Assembly (NCBI GenBank): GCA_007845485.1
Contig: SDRW01000001.1
Span: 124,001-188,000 of the forward strand
Source: TM7 phylum sp. oral taxon 348
Lineage (GTDB): Bacteria; Patescibacteriota; Saccharimonadia; Saccharimonadales; Saccharimonadaceae
Direction of reading: 5' to 3'
Length of the DNA stretch: 64,000 bases
Positions 26,622 to 34,949 of the stretch are shown piece after piece; position 1 is the first letter of the stretch; the number at the start of each line of letters is the position of its first letter. The notes beneath the pieces were generated by a model, which saw nothing but the letters and a program-made list of their open reading frames with translations, had not been told where the DNA came from and made no database searches. The translations under genes and the position numbers were made by a program.

Positions 26622-28553
26622 TTACTTCAAAACAGCCTTAATCCGCCGAATACCTGCCGAGCTGGATTCCTCTTTGTTTATTTTGAAGCGTTTACCGCCT
26701 TCAGCCAGAGTGCCAGTATGCTCGACGTGCGGACCGCCGCAAACTTCGAAGCTAACTCTGTTTTCGCCCTCGCCAATGGAATAGACCTTGACTTCATTGC
26801 CATAACGCTCGCCAAACGCGCCGATAGCACCCATTTTTAGCGCTTCATCAGTAGGATAAATTCGGTAGCTTACCGGCAAATCAGCGTCAATCCAAGCGTT
26901 CACTTGATCTTCAACCGCCTGTTTTTCCTCTGGTGTCAATTTATTGTGATTGAAATCAAAGCGCAGGCGCTCAGACGTGATATTACTGCCGTGCTGTTGC
27001 AAATCCGGAGCCTTCAAAACTTTGCGCAGCGCCGCACCTAGCAGGTGTGTTGCCGTGTGGTATTTCAAGTGAATCGGCTCTGCACCCTCCAGGCCGCCAT
27101 GGAATTGACCCTTGCGGGCAGTTTTGGAGCGCTGGCGCTGTTCATCCATCTTAGCATCAAACTGCCTACGCCAGTTTTTATCTAGACTTATTCCTCTTTT
27201 GTGAGCCTCCTCAAGACTAAGTTCAACAGGAAAACCATGCGTATCATATAGCTTAAATATTTGATCTCCTGATATACCAGCAAAACCAACACAATGGAAC
27301 ATACCGTCAGGAGGTATGGCCATTCGTTTTTTATCGTCTGCATATTTCTCAAACTCTTTAAGACCTTTGCACAGCGTCTGGCGGAAAGCTTTTTCTTCCC
27401 TGACCAATACGGCGATAATTTGCTCGCGATTTTCTTTAACTTCTGGAAAATCCGCTTCGTACAAATCGGCAATTACTGGCACCACTTCCTCGAGGAAATT
27501 CTGTTCAATTCCTAGATCAAAACTGTAGCGAATCGCCCGGCGCAGCAGACGGCGCATGACGTAACCTTGCTCTTTATTGCTCGGCACACAGCCGTCGACC
27601 GCCAGAAAGGCCGCCGCGCGTAAGTGGTCGGCAATCACCCGCATCGATGCGGTATGCGTAGCATATTCCTTGCCGCTTAAACTTTCCAACTTTTTAATAA
27701 TTGGCTGTAGTAGACTAATCTTAAAGACATCAGGACTATCAATTGCCGCCGCGGCAATCCGCTCCAAGCCGCCGCCGAAATCAACATTCTTGCGTTTCAG
27801 CGGTTCAAAGCTGCCGTCATCCAGCCGGCGATACTGCATGAACACTTGGTTGCCGATCTCCATAAATCGGCCGCTATCGCTAGCTGGATGCGCCTGCCCA
27901 AAGCTGGCATCATGATGCTGTTCGCCAAAATCATAAAACACCTCGCTATCCGGCCCGCATGGATCGCCGATCGGCGTACTATCAATGCCGCCGCCGCGGC
28001 TCCACCAGTTCTCTTTATCGTTGTAAAAGAAAATCCGGCCGCCCTGCATACCCAGCTTGTCGCCATTTTCAGCGCTATCCAGCTCGACGATTTTAGCTTC
28101 AATGCCTTTTTTGGCAAAAACTTCCTGCCAAATTTGCGCTGCTTCATCGTCGCGCGGAATGTTGTTCTTCTCATCGCCAATGAAACAGCTGACATAAATC
28201 TTCTGCGGATCCAGTCCGACTTGCTCTGTCAAAAACTCAAAAAACCATTCAATTTGCTGGCGCTTGAAATATTCGCCCATACTCCAATTACCCAACATCT
28301 CAAAGAATGTCGTATGACGATTGTCGCCGACATCCTCAATATCCTGCGCGCGCAAACACGTCTGACTATCAGCCAACTTAGTACCCTGCGGATGATCCTG
28401 ACCAAGTAAATAAGGCAGCAGTGGCTGCATGCCTGAGCCAGTAAACAGCGTCGTCGGGTCGTTGTGTAAAATCAGCGGCGCCCGCTTGATGACCGTATGA
28501 CTATTCTTTTGACAAAATTCGAGATATTTTTTGCGGATTTCTTGTGCATTCAT
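26622..28553 (-). CDS. alaS: Alanyl-tRNA synthetase, short form
   Basis: 643 residues. Class II core with NSHTVIKRAPLILHNDPTTL and TGSGMQPLLPYL, then the editing domain with HTATHLLGAALRKVL and CGGPHVEHTG. It stops right after the editing domain, so the oligomerisation and C-Ala domains of the usual 870-residue enzyme are absent. GC content is near 50 percent, against about a third in the neighbours, and the change falls at both gene ends. A window around 27180-27360 inside the gene is AT-rich again. TGT-TATAAT lies 8 bases before the ATG. Confidence 0.95.
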   Translation of the reverse strand: MNAQEIRKKYLEFCQKNSHTVIKRAPLILHNDPTTLFTGSGMQPLLPYLLGQDHPQGTKLADSQTCLRAQDIEDVGDNRHTTFFEMLGNWSMGEYFKRQQIEWFFEFLTEQVGLDPQKIYVSCFIGDEKNNIPRDDEAAQIWQEVFAKKGIEAKIVELDSAENGDKLGMQGGRIFFYNDKENWWSRGGGIDSTPIGDPCGPDSEVFYDFGEQHHDASFGQAHPASDSGRFMEIGNQVFMQYRRLDDGSFEPLKRKNVDFGGGLERIAAAAIDSPDVFKISLLQPIIKKLESLSGKEYATHTASMRVIADHLRAAAFLAVDGCVPSNKEQGYVMRRLLRRAIRYSFDLGIEQNFLEEVVPVIADLYEADFPEVKENREQIIAVLVREEKAFRQTLCKGLKEFEKYADDKKRMAIPPDGMFHCVGFAGISGDQIFKLYDTHGFPVELSLEEAHKRGISLDKNWRRQFDAKMDEQRQRSKTARKGQFHGGLEGAEPIHLKYHTATHLLGAALRKVLKAPDLQQHGSNITSERLRFDFNHNKLTPEEKQAVEDQVNAWIDADLPVSYRIYPTDEALKMGAIGAFGERYGNEVKVYSIGEGENRVSFEVCGGPHVEHTGTLAEGGKRFKINKEESSSAGIRRIKAVLK

Positions 28554-28561
28554 ATCTGTTA

Positions 28562-28570
28562 ATTATAACA
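28562..28570 (-). promoter_or_regulatory. Extended -10 promoter of alaS
   Basis: TGT-TATAAT on the minus strand (TATAAT at 28562-28567), 8 bases before the ATG at 28553. Confidence 0.6.
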
Positions 28571-28583
28571 TATAGCAACCTTG

Positions 28584-30653
28584 CTAGGTTGATTTACTTT
28601 TCAAATACTTGTTAAGTAAATCAATGTCTTCTAAATCTTTAGATCTCCCTAGGCGTTCCTTACTTTCTATTAGGTCATTAATTCCCATAAAACGAACTCC
28701 ATTTTTGATAAACGAATATTTAATCAAACGACGCAAGTCACGCCTCATATAATGCATCATTATTTTGTATCCGCGTTTAGACAAGATTTTCTTACCATCG
28801 TCTTGTATATATTCTTTCCAACCTAAATCCTTAAATTTCCCGTAAACTGATTTCGAAACCACTAAATCCACATCGACAGTTTGACGCAAATCTAACACTT
28901 CTAAAACTCCACCTCCAATAACTACATAATCATTTATATTTAGACCTAAAGATTTTACCATCTCTACTACTGGACGGCGCGTTCCAGGCTGTGATCTGAC
29001 TGCTTCACGTAAGCTTTGGTATATAAAATCACTACCCACAATTTCAGTTACACCGTAATTATCAAATAAGACCTGTAACCCTGGTGAGACATGGGCTATG
29101 CTAAATTTGATATTATCCCCCATACAGCGCGCAGCAATTTTTTTAAGAGCTGCAGATCCAGTATAGTCAATATCGCTTATAGCTCCTGCGTCCAAAATCA
29201 GCGTATTAACTGGCTTTTTCGCACCATCAATAGATTGTTTTATTCGACGAATAAAATAGTCAGCGTTCTCGAAAAATATATCACTGCCAAATCTATAAAT
29301 CAGCACACCTTCTGGACTTGTTATGTCACGATGATTACCTTGAATTCTAGTTGCAGCCCATTCAGAAATTTTTTGATCACGCAATAATATGCCATCTTCT
29401 GGACGATATTCACGACGTAAACGTTCTACTAATGAAAAGAATACGGCTATAACGATACCTTTTTGGACACCTAAAATAGCTACCGAAACTAACGCTACCA
29501 TAGCTATTAAAAATTCAATTTTATGAGTGTGCCATATATCTCTAAGACGACTAAAATCAAATAATCTAAAACCTATCGAACATATAATAGCCGCTAAAGC
29601 TGTATTGGGAATATAAGATAAAATATCTGCAGTAAAAATCAAAACCATAGCCATAATAGCTGAAACAAAAATATTAACCATTTGCGATTTTCCACCCATA
29701 ATTTCTGCTGTTAATGTACGTGGTGGACTACCATTTATCGCAAATCCTTGAGTCAGAGAAGAAATTATATTTGCAAACCCGAGCGCCGCTAAATCTTTGT
29801 TGTCGTTTGTTGTATCATCATGTTTCTCTGCCGATGATCGAATTGTAGCTAAGCTTTGTGCCAATATAACAGTTGCAATAACTAACGCTGAGGTGAAAAT
29901 TACCGCAATATTCTCAATAGACAAATCTGGTATAGATACAGTTGGTAAACCAGAAGGGATTTTACCAACTACACTAATACCAAATCTTTCAAGATTAGCA
30001 ATTTTCATCGCTAACACTGCAATCACAAGACCAATCAATTCTCCTGGTAATCTACGCTTATTCGCAATAATGACTATTACTAGCACAAATAATGAAAAAA
30101 TTAATGACAACCAATTAATATTATCTAAATTGGATATAAGCATATTCAAACTAGCAATAATATCACCATTAAAGTTAATGCCTATCATTGAGGGCATTTG
30201 ACTAATTATTAGTTGCAAACCTACTCCAGCAAGAAAACCTACTAAAACTGGTTTTGATATTAAATCAGCTAAAAATCCCAAACGCAATATACTCATTGCT
30301 AATAGAATTAGTCCAGTCAGCAATCCTAAAAGTGCAATTGCACTAGGATATTCAGGCGAACCAGCTACAGCTATAGCTGTAGCGCCACTCGCCACAATGG
30401 CTGCAGTGGCAGAATCAGCACCAACAATCAAATAACGCGATGATGTAAAAATAGCAAATATTACGGGCGCAAATAAACTACAATAAAGACCCGTTTGTAT
30501 AGGAAGTCCAGCAATAGCAGCAAATCCCAGACTTTGCGGAATTGTTATCGCTGTAATAACTATAGCTACTAAAAAATCCTTTTTAATATATTCTCTTTTG
30601 TAGTTTGCAAATCCAGAAAATAATACTCTATCTCTTTTTAAAAGCTTCTTCAC
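28584..30653 (-). CDS. SulP/SLC26 anion transporter with STAS and a C-terminal nucleotidyltransferase-like domain
   Basis: 689 residues. Residues about 25-410 form the SulP membrane domain (AITIPQSLGFAAIAGLPIQTG; FAINGSPPRTLTAEIMGGKS). A STAS domain follows (about 445-560; LILDAGAISDIDYTGSAAL). The last 125 residues are unexpected: VVIGGGVLEVLDLRQTVDVD, continuing DLVV, looks like the GG...DxD core of AbiEii/DUF6036-like nucleotidyltransferases, and INDLIESKERLGRSKDLEDI resembles their C-terminal helix. SulP proteins move sulfate, bicarbonate or other anions. The GTG start is 9 bases after the mnmA stop, so this gene belongs to the tRNA-thiolation operon. The transported ion is unknown. Confidence 0.88.
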   Translation of the reverse strand: MKKLLKRDRVLFSGFANYKREYIKKDFLVAIVITAITIPQSLGFAAIAGLPIQTGLYCSLFAPVIFAIFTSSRYLIVGADSATAAIVASGATAIAVAGSPEYPSAIALLGLLTGLILLAMSILRLGFLADLISKPVLVGFLAGVGLQLIISQMPSMIGINFNGDIIASLNMLISNLDNINWLSLIFSLFVLVIVIIANKRRLPGELIGLVIAVLAMKIANLERFGISVVGKIPSGLPTVSIPDLSIENIAVIFTSALVIATVILAQSLATIRSSAEKHDDTTNDNKDLAALGFANIISSLTQGFAINGSPPRTLTAEIMGGKSQMVNIFVSAIMAMVLIFTADILSYIPNTALAAIICSIGFRLFDFSRLRDIWHTHKIEFLIAMVALVSVAILGVQKGIVIAVFFSLVERLRREYRPEDGILLRDQKISEWAATRIQGNHRDITSPEGVLIYRFGSDIFFENADYFIRRIKQSIDGAKKPVNTLILDAGAISDIDYTGSAALKKIAARCMGDNIKFSIAHVSPGLQVLFDNYGVTEIVGSDFIYQSLREAVRSQPGTRRPVVEMVKSLGLNINDYVVIGGGVLEVLDLRQTVDVDLVVSKSVYGKFKDLGWKEYIQDDGKKILSKRGYKIMMHYMRRDLRRLIKYSFIKNGVRFMGINDLIESKERLGRSKDLEDIDLLNKYLKSKST

Positions 30654-30662
30654 AGGCTAGAC

Positions 30663-31685
30663 CTACACTATTATTCCGCCACCCAAACATTCCTCGCCAT
30701 CATATATAACTACAGATTGTCCTGGGGCAATTGCCCGTTGCGGTTCATCAAAAATAACCTTCGATCCCAGTAATGTAATCTTTACCAACGGTGCACGATG
30801 ACGAATTCTAGCCAAATAATTGCCATCTTTTGGAACATTATTAATCCAGTGTTTTGATTCAATTTTAGTTTCAGAACGCCAAATTCCATTATGATTTATA
30901 TCATTTGAAACATAAACTTCATTAGATTGCATATTTTTACCAACTACATAATATGGCAATCCTCCACCTATATTCAAGCCATGACGCTGACCTATTGTGT
31001 AAAAAATTGCACCATCGTGAGTACCGATTTTTTTACCAGTTTTTTGATCAATAATATCTCCTGGTTTAGTGTCTACATACTGGCTTAAAAATTCGCGAAT
31101 ACCTATTTTTCCAACAAAACAAATACCCTGGCTATCCTTCTTTTTAGCTGTAAATAAATGACGATCCTCAGACATCTGACGAACTTTTTGCTTAGTATAT
31201 TTACCAAGAGGAAAAAAAGTTTTACTTAATGCCTGGCTAGTTACCCTATATAAAAAATAAGTCTGATCTTTATTAGCGTCACTAGCCATAAATAGCCTAT
31301 TATCTCTAGTTGTAGCATAATGTCCAGTCGCTATCATATCGGCGCCATCCACTAAGGCTGTTTCTAAAAATAGTTTAAATTTAACCTCTTGATTACACAT
31401 TATATCTGGATTTGGAGTATAACCCTGACTATATGCACTAATCATATATTCTACAACATTTTCGCGGTATTCTTTCTCAAAATCATACACCTTTAAATCT
31501 ATACCTAGTTGCACAGCTACGCGTTTGGCATCTGCCAAATCATCAGCCCAAGGACATTTCATACCAGGAAGATCTTGACTCCAGTTCTTCATATATACGC
31601 CCGCTACATTATATCCCCTCTCAATTAATAATGCAGCAGTTAAACTACTATCCACTCCGCCGCTCATACCAACAAAAACTTTCAT
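30663..31685 (-). CDS. mnmA: tRNA-specific 2-thiouridylase MnmA
   Basis: 340 residues. The PP-loop FVGMSGGVDSSLTAALL binds ATP; CNQEVKFK and GICFVGKIG carry the two catalytic cysteines. MnmA makes s2U34 in the anticodons of tRNA-Glu, -Gln and -Lys with sulfur from a cysteine desulfurase. The start at 31685 (MKVFVGMSGG) is preferred over an ATG seven codons upstream, because AGGAG precedes it and it avoids overlap with the DUF218 gene. It follows iscS and DUF218 in one operon. Confidence 0.95.
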   Translation of the reverse strand: MKVFVGMSGGVDSSLTAALLIERGYNVAGVYMKNWSQDLPGMKCPWADDLADAKRVAVQLGIDLKVYDFEKEYRENVVEYMISAYSQGYTPNPDIMCNQEVKFKLFLETALVDGADMIATGHYATTRDNRLFMASDANKDQTYFLYRVTSQALSKTFFPLGKYTKQKVRQMSEDRHLFTAKKKDSQGICFVGKIGIREFLSQYVDTKPGDIIDQKTGKKIGTHDGAIFYTIGQRHGLNIGGGLPYYVVGKNMQSNEVYVSNDINHNGIWRSETKIESKHWINNVPKDGNYLARIRHRAPLVKITLLGSKVIFDEPQRAIAPGQSVVIYDGEECLGGGIIV

Positions 31686-31686
31686 A

Positions 31687-32310
31687 TTATCTTGAAGCTC
31701 CTGCATATGTAGCTATTATTTTGATAATTTCACTCATTGCCAACCACCAACCATTTGGACTTATCCACCACCAATTAGACCATTGTTTATCCTGCGCTAC
31801 TGGATGATTTATAACCTCAACATTTCCGCCAGCAGCCAATCTAAATTCAATTCCAGCGCGACGCTGATGATAAGCTGATGTCACTAAAATTATGCGTGAT
31901 ATTTTTCTTTCAGAAAAAACATTTCGACTAAGTCGCGCATTTTCTTGTGTAGTGTTTGAATTTTCTTCTATGACAATCGCTGAATCTGGCACGCCCTTTT
32001 TAAGAGCGTGTTTTCGCATTGCTTTAGCATTACTTGGTCCAGTTTTATCTGCGGCGGCACCTGAAAATATCAATAAATCAGACCAACCATTCTTATATAA
32101 CTTAACCGCTTCGTCTGTTCGTGCATCTGTATCTCCACCGCTAACTGCAACTATCGCGTCAACTCTTTTACAAGCTAAATTACTTGATTCTTTACCCTTT
32201 AGAGAAATATCACAACCCCTTAGATCATCTGGGCTAAGATACGTGCCAATTAATAAAACCATAAACGCAAAAACAATAACTGTAATAATCGCCTTAATCA
32301 TGAATTTCAT
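31687..32310 (-). CDS. DUF218/YdcF-family membrane protein
   Basis: 207 residues with an N-terminal membrane helix (about 4-25) and an outside DUF218 domain: DAIVAVSGGDTDARTDEAVK, SDLLIFSGAAADKTGPSNAK, IVIEENSNTTQENARLS, and LVTSAYHQRRA. The YdcF/SanA family is linked to envelope integrity and vancomycin sensitivity, but its reaction is unknown. It overlaps the iscS end by 17 bases and abuts mnmA, so it is part of that operon; a role in thiolation is not implied. Confidence 0.85.
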   Translation of the reverse strand: MKFMIKAIITVIVFAFMVLLIGTYLSPDDLRGCDISLKGKESSNLACKRVDAIVAVSGGDTDARTDEAVKLYKNGWSDLLIFSGAAADKTGPSNAKAMRKHALKKGVPDSAIVIEENSNTTQENARLSRNVFSERKISRIILVTSAYHQRRAGIEFRLAAGGNVEVINHPVAQDKQWSNWWWISPNGWWLAMSEIIKIIATYAGASR

Positions 32311-33454
32311 TTCCCGTTCTAGTTAGTTCTAATTTTACAGCTTTTACAATTTCACTGATTGCAAAATCACATTTCGCTCTATCGCTATCTCTACCAAGTG
32401 TAATTCGTAAACTACCATTTGCTAAAGATTCATCCATTCCAATCGCAGTAAGTACATGTGATACTAGGCCTTTTTTAGCAGCGCAAGCACTTCCTGTAGC
32501 TACTAAGATATTTTTATTTTCCAAGATAAAGACTAGTCGCTCAGCATCAATATTTGGGAAAGAAACATGTAAAAAATTAGGTAATTTATGTTTTTTATTT
32601 CCTGAAAATATAGCACTAGGAAATTCTTGCATTAAGCGTTCTTCCATATAGTCTCTAAGTTGACTCAAGCGCTTACTTTCACCTTTTCGCCTTTTATCAG
32701 CTAAACGGATAGCCTCAGCAAATCCAATTACACCAGCTACATTTTCTGTTCCACTTCTTATGCCAAGTTCCTGCCCGCCGCCATGAACATGAGTTTTCAA
32801 TGAAACGCCAGGACGAACCCACAATAATCCAACTTGTTTTGGACCGTAGATTTTTGCAGCGTTCAAAGTTAACATATCAACACCCAATCTACCAACATTA
32901 ATATCAAGCATCCCGCAACCTTGCGAAGCATCACAATGGAGCAATAGACCAGTTTTATTGCCAGATTCAATTCTAGATTTAAGAATATCTTTAATCAGAT
33001 GGGCGATTTCTTTTATTGGTTGGATTGTGCCTATTTCATGATTTGCTAGTGCTACGCTTATTAGTTTAGTATCGTCTCTGATACTACTTTTTAAAGCTTT
33101 AATATCAATTCTACCATCTTGTAAAACTGGGATAATCGTATGATCACCAGATTTTACTGTATTTATTACACTATCATGCTCAATTGCAGAGCAAATCTTA
33201 TGTCCAGCAATACTATTAATAGCTATATTTATAGACTCTGTAGCACCAGCAGTCATAATTATTTCATCACCAGTAGCACCAATGATTTGCGCAATTACTT
33301 TTTTAGCTTGCTCGTAATCATGCCTTACCCCAACAGCTGGCAAATAAGGACTAGATGGATTATAAAATTTATCAGTAAAGTACGGAGTCATGACTGATAA
33401 TACCCTCTCATCAAGAGGGGTAGCTGCCGCATAGTCAAAATAATAAAAATTCAT
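32294..33454 (-). CDS. iscS: Cysteine desulfurase (NifS/IscS family)
   Basis: 386 residues, class V aminotransferase fold with pyridoxal phosphate. The N-terminus FDYAAATPLDERV, the nucleotide loop AGATESINIAI and the PLP-lysine region LNAAKIYGPKQVGLLWVRPG are clear. The lysine is preceded by Ala where most relatives have His. The catalytic Cys lies in ATGSACAAKKG. It probably gives persulfide sulfur to MnmA encoded two genes downstream. TATACT ends 9 bases before the ATG. Confidence 0.93.
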   Translation of the reverse strand: MNFYYFDYAAATPLDERVLSVMTPYFTDKFYNPSSPYLPAVGVRHDYEQAKKVIAQIIGATGDEIIMTAGATESINIAINSIAGHKICSAIEHDSVINTVKSGDHTIIPVLQDGRIDIKALKSSIRDDTKLISVALANHEIGTIQPIKEIAHLIKDILKSRIESGNKTGLLLHCDASQGCGMLDINVGRLGVDMLTLNAAKIYGPKQVGLLWVRPGVSLKTHVHGGGQELGIRSGTENVAGVIGFAEAIRLADKRRKGESKRLSQLRDYMEERLMQEFPSAIFSGNKKHKLPNFLHVSFPNIDAERLVFILENKNILVATGSACAAKKGLVSHVLTAIGMDESLANGSLRITLGRDSDRAKCDFAISEIVKAVKLELTRTGNEIHD

Positions 33455-33463
33455 ACTCTATCT

Positions 33464-33469
33464 AGTATA
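33464..33469 (-). promoter_or_regulatory. -10 element of the iscS operon
   Basis: TATACT on the minus strand, 9 bases before the ATG at 33454. Confidence 0.45.
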
Positions 33470-33493
33470 TCGCGAACTACAGAGTTAATCCAA

Positions 33494-33925
33494 CTAAAGT
33501 GTGTAAAGATTCTGCACCACTCTTTCATGATAAGTTTTTACTGCCGCTAGAAAATTTTCTAACTCGTCGCCTTCTAAAAAGCTATATCTAGCACCTTCTT
33601 GGACCTTGAGGATGCCATTTTTATGAACTTCATACCGAACAGTAGTAGATGTCTTTTGCCTAGTTGCATGATCAAAATTCTCTTCGTGCCAAATCCAAGT
33701 TGAATGATCAAGATTAAAGAAATCTCGCTGGCAACCTCTTGGGGGCTCACCAAATATCATGGAACCAATTTCGCTCTCGCGTTGAATTAATTCACGCTCA
33801 GTTAATTTTCTATGAGTCAATTTTTTAGGCATAATATTGGCACTATGTGGTGAGGAAGGCATAGGCTTACTAATTGGCTCTGTTCCAATTACTAATTGCA
33901 AAGCTTTCTGAAAAACACCAGACAC
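33494..33925 (-). CDS. Conserved small protein of unknown function
   Basis: 143 residues, soluble, with a central aromatic motif GCQRDFFNLDHSTWIWHEE followed by VRYEVHKNGILKVQEGARYS, a likely small beta domain. The pattern is of the kind seen in proteins restricted to Saccharibacteria; I do not know its function. The start is GTG, with AGGAG 8 bases upstream, inside or next to the end of the 78-residue gene, so the two are coupled. Confidence 0.7.
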   Translation of the reverse strand: MSGVFQKALQLVIGTEPISKPMPSSPHSANIMPKKLTHRKLTERELIQRESEIGSMIFGEPPRGCQRDFFNLDHSTWIWHEENFDHATRQKTSTTVRYEVHKNGILKVQEGARYSFLEGDELENFLAAVKTYHERVVQNLYTL

Positions 33926-33927
33926 GA

Positions 33928-34164
33928 CTAAGACTCCTGCATTTCTAATTTATGTTGCCTATGATAATCCAGGTCGTAGCCTATTGCCAAGACCTCTTGT
34001 GATTCTTTACATACTTCGCGTTCTGATTTTTGTTCTGGTGTTAATATCTCATCTAGCATATCATAATACTCTTCTGGTGCATCAGTCTGTTCAGTAAAAA
34101 CATTATGATTATCATTTTTATAACCATAAAAAGTATTACCAGCAACATTATTTGCATTATACAT
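33928..34164 (-). CDS. Small acidic protein of unknown function
   Basis: 78 residues, acidic, with Tyr/Asn-rich N-terminus (MYNANNVAGNTFYGYKND) and helix-forming C-terminal half (LDEILTPEQKSEREVCKES). GGAG lies about 10 bases before the ATG. It sits between tatD and the 143-residue gene, on the same strand, and probably shares the metG-tatD transcript. Confidence 0.65.
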   Translation of the reverse strand: MYNANNVAGNTFYGYKNDNHNVFTEQTDAPEEYYDMLDEILTPEQKSEREVCKESQEVLAIGYDLDYHRQHKLEMQES

Positions 34165-34190
34165 ACTCTAAACTCCACACTTTAGATTTG

Positions 34191-34946
34191 CTATATGCCA
34201 AATAGCTCTTCAGCATTTTTGGTAGTGAGGTTAGCCATTTCAGCAAACGAAGTCCCTCGTATATTCGCATACTGTTTTGCTATCTCACTCACCATACTTG
34301 GCTCATTCATTTTACCACGAAAAGGCGATGGTGTCAAGAAGGGAGCGTCTGTCTCAAAAACCACTCTATCTAGTGGTATATTTCTAAACATATCTTTTTG
34401 CGAAGAGTTTTTAGTAAAAGTACTAATACCATTAACTCCAATATAAAAACCAAGCTTTAAAGCTTTGTTTAAATTATCAATAGAGTCAGTAAAACTATGT
34501 AATACTCCTCTTATTCCACTAAAATTATTTATAATAGGCCAAAAATCATCAAAAGCTTCACGAATATGAAACGATACAGGAAGATTATAGTCTATAGCAA
34601 TTTGTAATTGAGCTTCTAGCTCACGGATTTGAATATCTTTAGGGCTATTATTGTAATAATAATCTAAACCAATTTCTCCAATAGCAACAATTTTTGTTTT
34701 ATTTACCTTCAATAGATCAATTATTCCACTAATACCATCTTTTGTATCGTGCGGATGAACCCCTATTGCAGCAAAAATATTATCATACCTACCGGCAATA
34801 CTCACAGCTTCTCTGGAATTCTTCAAGTTTGTGCCAATACAAATAATTTTATCTACAGAAGAATTACGGGCACGCTTAATTAGCTCATCAATAGAAGGAA
34901 AATCATAACTAGAATCTTGAATATGACAATGAGTATCAATTAACAT
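34191..34946 (-). CDS. tatD: TatD-family metal-dependent deoxyribonuclease
   Basis: 251 residues. The TIM-barrel metal ligands are all seen: IDTHCHIQD, AIGEIGLDYYY, PVSFHIREAFDDF, GVLHSFTDS, VFETDAPFLTP. TatD enzymes are 3'-5' exonucleases. The ATG is 3 bases after the metG stop, a very common gene pair. Confidence 0.93.
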   Translation of the reverse strand: MLIDTHCHIQDSSYDFPSIDELIKRARNSSVDKIICIGTNLKNSREAVSIAGRYDNIFAAIGVHPHDTKDGISGIIDLLKVNKTKIVAIGEIGLDYYYNNSPKDIQIRELEAQLQIAIDYNLPVSFHIREAFDDFWPIINNFSGIRGVLHSFTDSIDNLNKALKLGFYIGVNGISTFTKNSSQKDMFRNIPLDRVVFETDAPFLTPSPFRGKMNEPSMVSEIAKQYANIRGTSFAEMANLTTKNAEELFGI

Positions 34947-34949
34947 AGA

